In this document: positions 1 to 5,541 of the stretch, piece after piece | Layout: every line of letters begins with the position of its first letter | Numbering within the stretch: the first letter of the stretch is position 1 | Notes under the pieces: model-generated | Seen by the model: the letters and a program-made list of their open reading frames with translations, nothing else | The model's database searches: none | What the model was told of the DNA's origin: nothing | Made by a program: the position numbers and the translations under genes | From: Phycisphaeraceae bacterium | GTDB lineage: Bacteria; Planctomycetota; Phycisphaerae; Phycisphaerales; Phycisphaeraceae | Assembly: GCA_007119405.1 (NCBI GenBank) | Contig: SKPT01000494.1 | Location: 1 to 11,241 of the forward strand | Direction of reading: 5' to 3' | Length of the DNA: 11,241 nucleotides

Positions 1-305
1 CCGCCGTAGCCGTGGCCGACGACGATCGCGCGGGTCGGCTCGGCCTGGCGCGGCAGCGTCAGCCAGCCGCCGAGGCGCACGCCGCCCCAGGCGGCGAAGT
101 CGATCTCGTGCACCTCCACCTTGCCCCCGTCGCCCGTCAGCTCACCGACGTGGCGCAGCCTCGGGCGGGGCGGGGTCCGCATCGCCTCGTCGCAGGTCGC
201 CCGCCAGAAGCCGGCGAAGTCGGCCGGCGGCTCCGGGCCGCCCACCGCCAGCAGCGCGTCGAGGTCGTAGCCGTACGTCGGGTCGAAGGGAAACGGGTGG
301 TCCAT
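1..305 (-). CDS. Acetyl xylan esterase (AXE1 family)-like hydrolase, N-terminal part
   Basis: Partial gene: the start is inside the window and the 3' part lies beyond the left edge. Reading the minus strand from the ATG at 305 gives an uninterrupted 101-residue start. Visible landmarks are a 'PADFAGFW' segment near residues 27-34, a 'VHEIDFAAWGGVRLGGWLTLPR' type strand region, and 'GHGYGG' at the cut end. This order (substrate-side N-terminal arm with DF.aFW, then the GG.r..gWl.lPr strand, then the HGYGG oxyanion turn) is that of the AXE1 / cephalosporin-C deacetylase alpha/beta hydrolases, which remove acetyl groups from xylan or small acetylated sugars. The catalytic GxSxG serine would lie outside the window, so activity cannot be judged. 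No signal peptide is visible, suggesting a cytoplasmic enzyme. ATG 305 is the only in-frame ATG near the front; a competing ATG at 331 is out of frame. No clear Shine-Dalgarno sequence precedes it. It is divergent from the gene at 417. Confidence 0.75.
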   Translation of the reverse strand, partial: MDHPFPFDPTYGYDLDALLAVGGPEPPADFAGFWRATCDEAMRTPPRPRLRHVGELTGDGGKVEVHEIDFAAWGGVRLGGWLTLPRQAEPTRAIVVGHGYG

Positions 306-326
306 GGGCGGCTCGCGGGGGCCGCC

Positions 327-332
327 ATCATA
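327..332 (-). promoter_or_regulatory. Possible -10 box for the esterase-like gene
   Basis: On the minus strand the hexamer TATGAT (5/6 match to TATAAT) lies 22 bases before the ATG at 305. No convincing -35 box stands at 16-18 bases, and the predicted leader would be very short. This is a consensus match only. Confidence 0.2.
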
Positions 333-337
333 ATTCC

Positions 338-366
338 TTGGAGGCAACGCCTGGCGCGGGTAGACT
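338..366 (+). promoter_or_regulatory. Candidate sigma-70 type promoter for the PEP-CTERM protein gene
   Basis: TTGGAG at 338-343 and TAGACT at 361-366 are separated by exactly 17 bases, about 50 bases before the ATG at 417, inside the divergent gap. The match is modest (3/6 and 4/6) in GC-rich DNA, so this is a candidate resting on spacing and position. Confidence 0.35.
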
Positions 367-416
367 TGGGGTGTGGCAGGCGGGGGAATTTGTGTCAGGG
401 GGCAGGGAAGCGCGTC

Positions 417-1997
417 ATGCTTGCAGCAGCACCAGCCGGCCGGGGCCGTCGGGCATCCTCGCCGCGGGCCTGGGCGGTGGGCATCGCCGCCGTCGCGTGC
501 GCGGTGGCTTGGGCGGCGGCGTCCGCCGCGGCGTCGCCGGTGATCCGCCTCGGCCAGGGCGACAGCATCGCCATCGATCAGCCCCGGGTCATGTTCGAGA
601 TGATCGACCCGCTGACCGGCGAGGTCGCCGGGCCACAATGGCCTTCGCCGGGGCTGCTCGACACCGGGGCCAACGGCGTCCTGCTGATCGAGATGGCCTA
701 CCTGGACTTTGACGGCTGGCTCGCCGGCGGGCCGATGATCAACCCCGACATGTTCCGCCGCGAGCGCCGCGGCGACGACAGCGTGGTCCAGTACCGCGAG
801 CTGGGCGTCGGCGGCTACGTCGAGCTGGACCTGCACGAGCCTTACGACCTGCACGCCGTGGGCCTCGGCGAGGCCGGCCTGGGCCACACCGTCCCGGGCA
901 TCCGCGCTCTGGGCAAGCATGACCTGTCCATCGCCGGGCTCCCGGCCGTCATCGGCATGGTCGCGATGATCGACCAGCGCACGACGCTGGACCTGACGCG
1001 CCTGATCGACCCGGGCACGTTCTACGAGGGCATCCCCTACATCGACGTGACGATCTCGCCCCTGCCCGCCGAGCCCGACGCCAGCCCCGCGCCCGGCCCC
1101 GCCGAGCACCGCTTCCACGTGCCGCTGGACATGTGGCTGCCCCCGCACAGCGAGCCGCTCGAGCCCGGCGACCCGACGCCCGACTTCGCCCCCATGCCCT
1201 TCGTCGACAACGTCCTCCTGGAGCGCGACGGCCAGCAGACCAGCCGACGCCTGCTCCTGGACACCGGCGCCCAGCTCTCGATCCTCTCCTACGACACCGC
1301 CATCGCCATCGGCATCGACCCCGTCGAGGATGCCGAGGACCACATCACCCTCGGCGGCATCAGCGACGAGATGATCACCGCCCCGCTGGTGCGCCTCGAT
1401 CGGCTGGTCATGCCCACGGACGAGGGGCCGGGCCTGGCGGTGGAGGGCCTGTACGTGGCCCTGCACGACATCGGCGAGGACCTGATCGACCTCGACGGGC
1501 TGATCGGGATGAACATCCTCACCTCCGGCTACGCCGAGGCCGTGATCGAGCTGCTGGGCGACCTGGACATCATCTGGCCGGGCGACCCGATCGGGACGCC
1601 GCTCGGCGACGCGCCGGGAATGTTCCGCCAGGCGCACTTCGAGTTCGCCGGCTGGGACGAGTCCGACGCCTGGGGCCGGATGGTCCTCGACGTGAACCCG
1701 GCCTGGGCGGGGCTCGAGCCGGTGCTCGGCGACATGAACCTTGACGGCGTCGTCGACGCCGGCGACGTGGCGGCGTTTGTGCTGGCGCTGACCGACCCGG
1801 AGGCCTACCGGGACATCCACGGCATCTCGCCGGCGCTGATGGGCGACGTGAATCAGGACGGGACGTTCGACACGGGCGACGTGGCGCCGTTTGTCCACCG
1901 GCTGATCCACGGCCCATCGTCGTCGGTGCCCGAGCCGGCCACCGCGACGCTGCTGGCCGCGGCCGCGCTGGCGCTGCTGACGCGCCGCCGGGCCTGA
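417..1997 (+). CDS. Exported two-lobed DTGA aspartyl-protease-like protein with dockerin repeats and PEP-CTERM tail
   Basis: 526 residues from the ATG at 417. The frame is open further upstream, but that part is antisense to the esterase gene, and this ATG starts a textbook signal peptide: basic GRGRR, then a hydrophobic Ala/Val stretch to about residue 38. Purine-rich AGGGAAG lies just before it. Two DTGA motifs follow: D82 in 'GLLDTGAN' and D282 in 'LLLDTGAQ'. Each has a later hydrophobic-hydrophobic-Gly element, IGM at 179-181 and IGMN at 363-366. This is the pattern of a retropepsin/pepsin fold, duplicated in tandem. Residues 438-490 hold two calcium-loop dockerin type I repeats (D439-x-N441-x-D443-G; D477-x-N479-x-D481-G). 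The end is a PEP-CTERM sorting signal (VPEP at 504-507, hydrophobic helix, RRRA). In this family such a tail directs export and retention by an exosortase system. Protease activity is inferred from motifs; the module could instead be a non-catalytic binding fold. Confidence 0.8.
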   Translation: MLAAAPAGRGRRASSPRAWAVGIAAVACAVAWAAASAAASPVIRLGQGDSIAIDQPRVMFEMIDPLTGEVAGPQWPSPGLLDTGANGVLLIEMAYLDFDGWLAGGPMINPDMFRRERRGDDSVVQYRELGVGGYVELDLHEPYDLHAVGLGEAGLGHTVPGIRALGKHDLSIAGLPAVIGMVAMIDQRTTLDLTRLIDPGTFYEGIPYIDVTISPLPAEPDASPAPGPAEHRFHVPLDMWLPPHSEPLEPGDPTPDFAPMPFVDNVLLERDGQQTSRRLLLDTGAQLSILSYDTAIAIGIDPVEDAEDHITLGGISDEMITAPLVRLDRLVMPTDEGPGLAVEGLYVALHDIGEDLIDLDGLIGMNILTSGYAEAVIELLGDLDIIWPGDPIGTPLGDAPGMFRQAHFEFAGWDESDAWGRMVLDVNPAWAGLEPVLGDMNLDGVVDAGDVAAFVLALTDPEAYRDIHGISPALMGDVNQDGTFDTGDVAPFVHRLIHGPSSSVPEPATATLLAAAALALLTRRRA

Positions 1998-2082
1998 GCC
2001 CACAACCGCCTCCAGGCGGCCGACGCCGGCCCATCGGACGGAGCGCACCTCAGATCTGGAGCAGACCGGCGACGCGGTAAGC

Positions 2083-2132
2083 CGGGTGCCACGGACAAGC
2101 GGCCTGCGTGGAGCTTGTCCGTGTCAATCGAC
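2083..2132. repeat. Stem-loop repeat, copy 1 (bidirectional terminator candidate)
   Basis: Perfect 11-bp inverted repeat, CACGGACAAGC at 2090-2100 and GCTTGTCCGTG at 2113-2123, with a 12-base loop. It lies in the 170-base gap between two convergent genes (stops at 1997 and 2168), where a shared terminator would be expected. There is no T-tract, so intrinsic termination is not proven. The left flank GGGTGCCAC is shared with three hairpins near 5140-5330. The rest of the gap (1998-2082 and 2133-2167) shows nothing recognisable. Confidence 0.7.
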
Positions 2133-2167
2133 GTGACGGACGCGTCTGCCCTGTCGCACCGACGCGG

Positions 2168-2983
2168 TCAACCGCCCCGCCGCTCGATCCGCTCGGCCAT
2201 GAGTTGATGCTTGGCGTTGAACAGCCGGCGGTACACGAGCAGCGCGGCGAAGATGCAGCCCAGGGCTGTTGCCGCGGCAATCATGAACATGACCACGATC
2301 TGGTATTCCACAGCCAGCATCGGGTCGACGCCGGCGAGGATCTGGCCGGTCATCATGCCCGGCAGCGAGACGATGCCGACCACCGACATGGCGTTGATCG
2401 TCGGGATCATCCCGCGGCGCACCGCCTCGCGCAGCGGTCGACGCGCCGCCTCCCAGCGCGTCGCGCCCAGCGCCAGCTCCATCTCCACCTCGTCGCGACG
2501 GTCGCGCAGGGCCGTGAGCACCTGGTCCAGCGCCAGCGACACGCCCGTGAGGCTGTTGCCCAGGATCATGCCCAGCAGCGGGATGACGTACTGCGGCAGG
2601 TACCACGGCTCGACGCCGATGATCAGCCGCGTGACGATCCACGTCGTGATCAGCGAGCTGCCCGCCAGCGCCAGCAGCGAGAGGCTGAGGATGCCCGGGA
2701 CGCGCACTTGCGTGCGCGCCACGGCGGCGTGGGCGGCCACCGCGAGCATCACCGCTACGACCACGCCGAGCAGCCAGGGGCTGTGCATCGCAAAGACGTA
2801 GCGCAGGATGTAGCCGATCAGCAGCAACTGCACGACGGTGCGCACCGCGGCGACGGCCAGACGCTTCTCCAAGCCCAGGCGCAGCGCCACACTGACCAGC
2901 CCCGTCACGAGTACCAGCACGGCCGCCAGCGTCAGCTCGAATGCGCCAAGCTCAATCACGGAGGCCGATGCGGCGAGCGTCAT
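2168..2983 (-). CDS. fetB: FetB/YbbM-type ABC transporter permease (UPF0014)
   Basis: 271 residues, close to the roughly 260 of the E. coli protein. It is strongly hydrophobic with about six or seven membrane helices. Family marks are the 'VRTVVQLLLIGYIL' helix at 48-60, 'GMILGNSLTG' at 138-147, the cytoplasmic coupling segment 'ELALGATRWEA' at 169-179 that would dock on the ATPase, 'PTINAMS' at 194-200, and 'PGMMTGQILAG' at 208-218. In E. coli FetAB is reported to export iron and protect against peroxide stress; the substrate here is carried over from that homology. The ATG at 2983 overlaps the stop of the upstream ATPase gene in an ATGA, implying translational coupling, and GGAG stands 8 bases before it, inside the end of fetA. 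The gene ends facing the PEP-CTERM protein gene. Confidence 0.92.
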   Translation of the reverse strand: MTLAASASVIELGAFELTLAAVLVLVTGLVSVALRLGLEKRLAVAAVRTVVQLLLIGYILRYVFAMHSPWLLGVVVAVMLAVAAHAAVARTQVRVPGILSLSLLALAGSSLITTWIVTRLIIGVEPWYLPQYVIPLLGMILGNSLTGVSLALDQVLTALRDRRDEVEMELALGATRWEAARRPLREAVRRGMIPTINAMSVVGIVSLPGMMTGQILAGVDPMLAVEYQIVVMFMIAAATALGCIFAALLVYRRLFNAKHQLMAERIERRGG

Positions 2984-3645
2984 CGCTGAGGCTCCAACGC
3001 CGGCGCGGCCAGGTACGCCGTCAGGTCCAGACGCTCGTCCGCGTTGTGCATCGCGCGGTCGACGTCGTGCCGGGCGGCCAGGACGGCGGCGTCGTGGGCA
3101 TGCACGTAGCGGCGCAGCACGGCGTCGAGCTGGTTGGCGGCCTGCTCATCCAGGGCGGCTGCGGGCTCGTCCAGCAGCAGCACCCGCGGCCGCAGCAACA
3201 TCGCCCGCGCCAGGCACACCCGCTGCTGCTGGCCCTGCGACAACGAGCGGGCGTCGCGCTCCATCGGCTCGCCCAGGCCAAGCCGCGCAAGCACCTGCTC
3301 GGCTTCGGCGCGGTCGAATCGGCGCTCGACGCTGCGGTAGGCGAAGGGCATCGCCAGATTCTGTTCGACCGTCGCATCCAGCAGCACCGGGTGCTGCGCC
3401 ACGAGCATCACCTGGCGGCGGAAACGCGGCCAACCAATCGTCTCGCCGGTGGCACCGTCGAGGCGGATCTGCCCGGCGGGCGGATCGATCAGGCCGGCGA
3501 TGGTGCGCAGCAGCGTGGTCTTGCCCGCCCCGGAGGGCCCGGTGAGCGTGATGTACTGCCCGGCCTCGATGGTCCGCGACAGGTCGCGCATCAGCATGAC
3601 CGCCGGTCGTCCCGTGGCCACGCTCAGGTCGGTGATCTCGAGCAT
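2980..3645 (-). CDS. fetA: FetA/YbbL-type ABC transporter ATPase
   Basis: 221 residues, the nucleotide-binding partner of the FetB-like permease; the two would form an inner-membrane iron (or other metal) exporter. All ATPase motifs are intact: Walker A GPSGAGKTT at 36-44, Q-loop Q84, signature LSQGQ at 135-139, Walker B LLLDEP with D159/E160, and switch His H193. The short length, with no extra regulatory domain, fits FetA. I chose the ATG at 3645 because the protein then begins MLEITDLSV, the usual start of such ATPases, with an AGG about 7 bases upstream. An in-frame TTG at 3657 would add only four residues. The last bases overlap the fetB start by 4. It is divergent from the photolyase gene across 61 bases, where control elements of both must lie. 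No clean -35/-10 pair is visible in that gap. Confidence 0.92.
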   Translation of the reverse strand: MLEITDLSVATGRPAVMLMRDLSRTIEAGQYITLTGPSGAGKTTLLRTIAGLIDPPAGQIRLDGATGETIGWPRFRRQVMLVAQHPVLLDATVEQNLAMPFAYRSVERRFDRAEAEQVLARLGLGEPMERDARSLSQGQQQRVCLARAMLLRPRVLLLDEPAAALDEQAANQLDAVLRRYVHAHDAAVLAARHDVDRAMHNADERLDLTAYLAAPALEPQR

Positions 3646-3706
3646 GCTCGGCCTCAACCCCAGCCTAGCAAGGCCCGCCCGCCCTTGCAGCGCTACACTG
3701 CCGCCA

Positions 3707-5101
3707 ATGGTCGAGCAGGCCCGTGTTCAGGCGCTCAACGCACGCCCCCTCGCGCCCCATCGCCGCTGCCTCCTCTACTGGATGCAGGCCAGCCAGCGGG
3801 CGCGGCACAACCATGCGCTGGAGTATGCCATCGCCCAGGGCAACGAGCTGGGCCTGCCCGTCGTCGTACTGTTCGTGCTCGTGGACGATTACCCCGACGC
3901 CAACCTGCGCCACTTCCAGTTCATGCTCCAGGGCCTGGCCCAGACGCGGCAGACCCTGGCGGAGCGCGGCCTGCTCATGGTCGTGCGGCGAACGCAGGCC
4001 CGCCACGTCGCGGCCACGGTGGTGCAGGTCGCACAGGCGGCGGAGGCGTCCGTCGTCGTTTGCGATCGCGGGTATCTGCGGCATCAGCGGCGCTGGCGGC
4101 GGGACGTGACGCGGACGCTGGGCGTGGCGGGGGTCGCGTGCGTGCAGGTCGAGGCCGACGCCGTCGTGCCCGTGGATGTCGCGAGCACCAGGCAGGAGCT
4201 GGCCGCCCGCACGCTGCGGCCGCGGATCCATCGCCAGCTCGAACGCTTCATGGTCGACCTGCCGGCGGCGCGCGTCAAGCGCGACTCGCTGGCGCTGCGA
4301 CTGGCGTCGGACGTGGACGTGGACGACGTTGACGGCGTGCTGGCGTCGCTGCCGATCGATCGCAGCGTCGGCCCGGCGGCGTGGGCGCGCGGCGGCACGT
4401 CGCGGGCGATCGCGCGCTTGCAGGCGTTCGTCCGGCGCGAGCTGCCGCGCTACGGCCGACAGCGCGGGCGCGTCGAGCTGGACGTCGTCTCGCGCCTGAG
4501 CCCCTACCTGCACTTCGGCCAGATCTCGCCCGTGGAGGTGGCGCTGCGCGTCCAGCGCGCCAGAGGCGCGGGCGCCGAGGCGAAGCAGGCGTTCCTGGAG
4601 CAGCTCATCGTCCGCCGCGAGCTGGCGCTGAACTTCACCGAGCGGTGCCCGGGCTACGACAGGTACGCCGCGGCGGTGCCCGGCTGGGCGCGGCGATCAC
4701 TGGCGACGCATCGCCGGGACCGCCGCGAGCGGGTGTACACGCGGCGCGAGATGGAGGAATCGCGCACGCACGACGAGGCGTTCAACGCCGCGATGGCCCA
4801 GATGCGCGACACCGGCTACCTGCACAACCACCTGCGGATGTACTGGGGCAAGATGATCCTCGCCTGGACACGCACCCCCGAGCACGCCTACCGCACCGCC
4901 CTGGCGCTGAACAACCGCTACTTCCTCGACGGCCGCGACCCGGCGAGCTACACGAACGTGGCGTGGCTGTTCGGCCTGCACGACCGGCCCTGGCCGGAGC
5001 GGCCGGTGTTCGGCAAGGTGCGCTCGATGACGCGCGGCGGGCTGGAGAAGAAGATGGACGTGGGGGCGTACGTGGCGGCGGTGGCGGGCGATTCTTATTG
5101 A
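3707..5101 (+). CDS. phr: Class II deoxyribodipyrimidine (CPD) photolyase
   Basis: 464 residues, the usual class II length. It uses light and reduced FAD to split cyclobutane pyrimidine dimers in DNA. The N-terminal Rossmann-like antenna domain opens with the class II signature 'YWMQASQRARHNHALEYA' (residues 24-41). The FAD domain carries 'SRLSPYLHFGQISP' (about 263-276), 'HNHLRMYWGKMILAW' (373-387), 'LNNRYFLDGRDP' and 'YTNVAWLFGLHDRPW...ERPVFGKVR' near the end. The electron-transfer chain is unusual: where class II enzymes have a Trp 21 residues before the MYW tryptophan (W380 here), this protein has F359; W380 and W387 are present. The frame stays open upstream, but the family-conserved part begins just after the ATG at 3707, and upstream codons overlap fetA on the other strand. 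No clear ribosome site is seen. The stop codon falls inside a palindromic repeat beginning at 5096. Confidence 0.93.
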   Translation: MVEQARVQALNARPLAPHRRCLLYWMQASQRARHNHALEYAIAQGNELGLPVVVLFVLVDDYPDANLRHFQFMLQGLAQTRQTLAERGLLMVVRRTQARHVAATVVQVAQAAEASVVVCDRGYLRHQRRWRRDVTRTLGVAGVACVQVEADAVVPVDVASTRQELAARTLRPRIHRQLERFMVDLPAARVKRDSLALRLASDVDVDDVDGVLASLPIDRSVGPAAWARGGTSRAIARLQAFVRRELPRYGRQRGRVELDVVSRLSPYLHFGQISPVEVALRVQRARGAGAEAKQAFLEQLIVRRELALNFTERCPGYDRYAAAVPGWARRSLATHRRDRRERVYTRREMEESRTHDEAFNAAMAQMRDTGYLHNHLRMYWGKMILAWTRTPEHAYRTALALNNRYFLDGRDPASYTNVAWLFGLHDRPWPERPVFGKVRSMTRGGLEKKMDVGAYVAAVAGDSY

Positions 5102-5138
5102 CCTTTGAAGGGTCAACTTCACGGGATCCGGCGCATCG

Positions 5139-5182
5139 GGGCTGCCACGGCTTGACTGCGAAGCGGCAAGCCGTGCGATCAT
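5139..5182. repeat. Stem-loop repeat, copy 2
   Basis: Arms CACGGCTTG (5146-5154) and CAAGCCGTG (5167-5175) pair perfectly around a 12-base loop containing GCGAAGC. The flanks, GGCTGCCAC on the left and GTGCGATCA on the right, match copies 1 and 4. It is the left inner hairpin of the 167-bp element and lies 45 bases after the photolyase stop, so it could shape that mRNA's 3' end. Confidence 0.65.
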
Positions 5183-5185
5183 CGG

Positions 5186-5226
5186 CAAGCGCACGGCTTG
5201 CCCTTCGGGACAAGCCGTGGCACCCC
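5186..5226. repeat. Stem-loop repeat, copy 3 (inverted), UUCG-capped hairpin
   Basis: Arms CACGGCTTG (5192-5200) and CAAGCCGTG (5211-5219) enclose CCCTTCGGGA, which itself folds into a short stem capped by a C(TTCG)G tetraloop. The result is a very stable hairpin. The reverse complement carries the family's GGGTGCCAC flank, so this copy lies in the opposite orientation to copy 2. It may act as a terminator or RNA stabiliser after the photolyase gene; there is no T-tract. Confidence 0.65.
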
Positions 5227-5286
5227 ACGACCTCCGGTTAAGCGACCATTCGAAGGTCAATAGCCCCTGTTTGAGAAGCCCTGCGG

Positions 5287-5329
5287 TGGGTGCCACACAG
5301 CACGCCGAAGGCTGCTGTGTGCGATCAAC
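5287..5329. repeat. Stem-loop repeat, copy 4
   Basis: Arms CACACAGCA (5294-5302) and TGCTGTGTG (5313-5321) enclose CGCCGAAGGC, which extends the stem by GCC/GGC with a GAA loop. The flanks GGGTGCCAC and GTGCGATCA are those of the other copies, but the arm sequence is different (ACAGCA/TGCTGT rather than GGCTTG/CAAGCC) and still pairs perfectly. Confidence 0.65.
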
Positions 5330-5366
5330 CATGGACGCCCGCAGCACACGAGGTGGGGGCGGCGTC

Positions 5367-5409
5367 GGCCCATGCACCACCTTTGCACGTGGTGACAGCG
5401 GTGGGGCCC
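5367..5409. repeat. Further imperfect palindrome in the photolyase-uppP gap
   Basis: CACCAC (5375-5380) pairs with GTGGTG (5389-5394), and an outer pair GGCCCA (5367-5372) / TGGGGCC (5402-5408) brackets it less perfectly. It does not share the GGGTGCCAC flank, so it seems to be a different structure from the neighbouring family. Confidence 0.35.
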
Positions 5410-5414
5410 GCTTT

Positions 5415-5462
5415 GCGTTTTGCGTGGCAGGGGGATCGCGTCGCGTTTTTGCGTGGCGGCAG
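5415..5462 (+). repeat. Short direct repeat upstream of uppP
   Basis: GCGTTTTGCGTGGCAG at 5415-5430 recurs as GCGTTTTTGCGTGGCGGCAG at 5443-5462, with starts 28 bases apart. The T-runs stand out in GC-rich surroundings. The second copy contains TTGCGT (5449-5454), followed after 17 bases by TAATGT (5472-5477), a weak -35/-10 candidate for the gene starting at 5542. A paired regulator site is possible but unproven. The remaining bases of the gap (5463-5541) show nothing else. Confidence 0.3.
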
Positions 5463-5541
5463 TGGCGGGGGTAATGTCTGCCGGTGCGCTGGCCGATGGG
5501 GTCAGGGTGGTGGTTGAGCCCTGGAGCGGGTATCTGCGTCC

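Larger units (their letters stand above)
5096..5262. mobile_element. 167-bp palindromic MITE-like element
   Basis: The block is bounded by inverted ends: TATTGACCTTTGAAGGGTC at 5096-5114, and at 5244-5262 a sequence whose reverse complement is TATTGACCTTCGAATGGTC (17 of 19 identical). Each end is itself a small palindrome (TTGACC 5098-5103 with GGTCAA 5111-5116 on the left). Moving inward, both halves continue with a GGGGxTGCCACGGCTTG stretch, so the whole element folds back on itself. It holds two hairpins and no reading frame. Size, inverted ends and lack of coding capacity suggest a miniature inverted-repeat element. No target-site duplication is evident, so a structured non-mobile repeat remains possible. 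Confidence 0.55.

Noticed and set aside
12..416. In-frame upstream extension of the PEP-CTERM protein (135 extra residues)
   Set aside because: It is antisense to the esterase-like coding sequence, has no protein-like pattern, and would bury the clear signal peptide beginning at 417.
417..1997. Cellulosome component because of the dockerin repeats
   Set aside because: No cohesin or scaffoldin is in view, and planctomycetes carry many dockerin-like calcium loops in PEP-CTERM proteins without cellulosomes.
2108..2989. 293-residue open frame on the plus strand opposite fetB
   Set aside because: Its His/Gln/Arg-rich composition is typical of the antisense of a GC-rich membrane protein gene, and fetB on the minus strand has clear family motifs.
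3646..3657. TTG at 3657 as the fetA start
   Set aside because: It adds only four residues (MRPS) before an ATG that gives the standard ATPase N-terminus with a better-placed AGG.
5139..5329. Possible CRISPR array from the repeated CACGGCTTG/CAAGCCGTG units
   Set aside because: The units are inverted hairpins of differing arm sequence, without regular direct repeats or uniform spacers.
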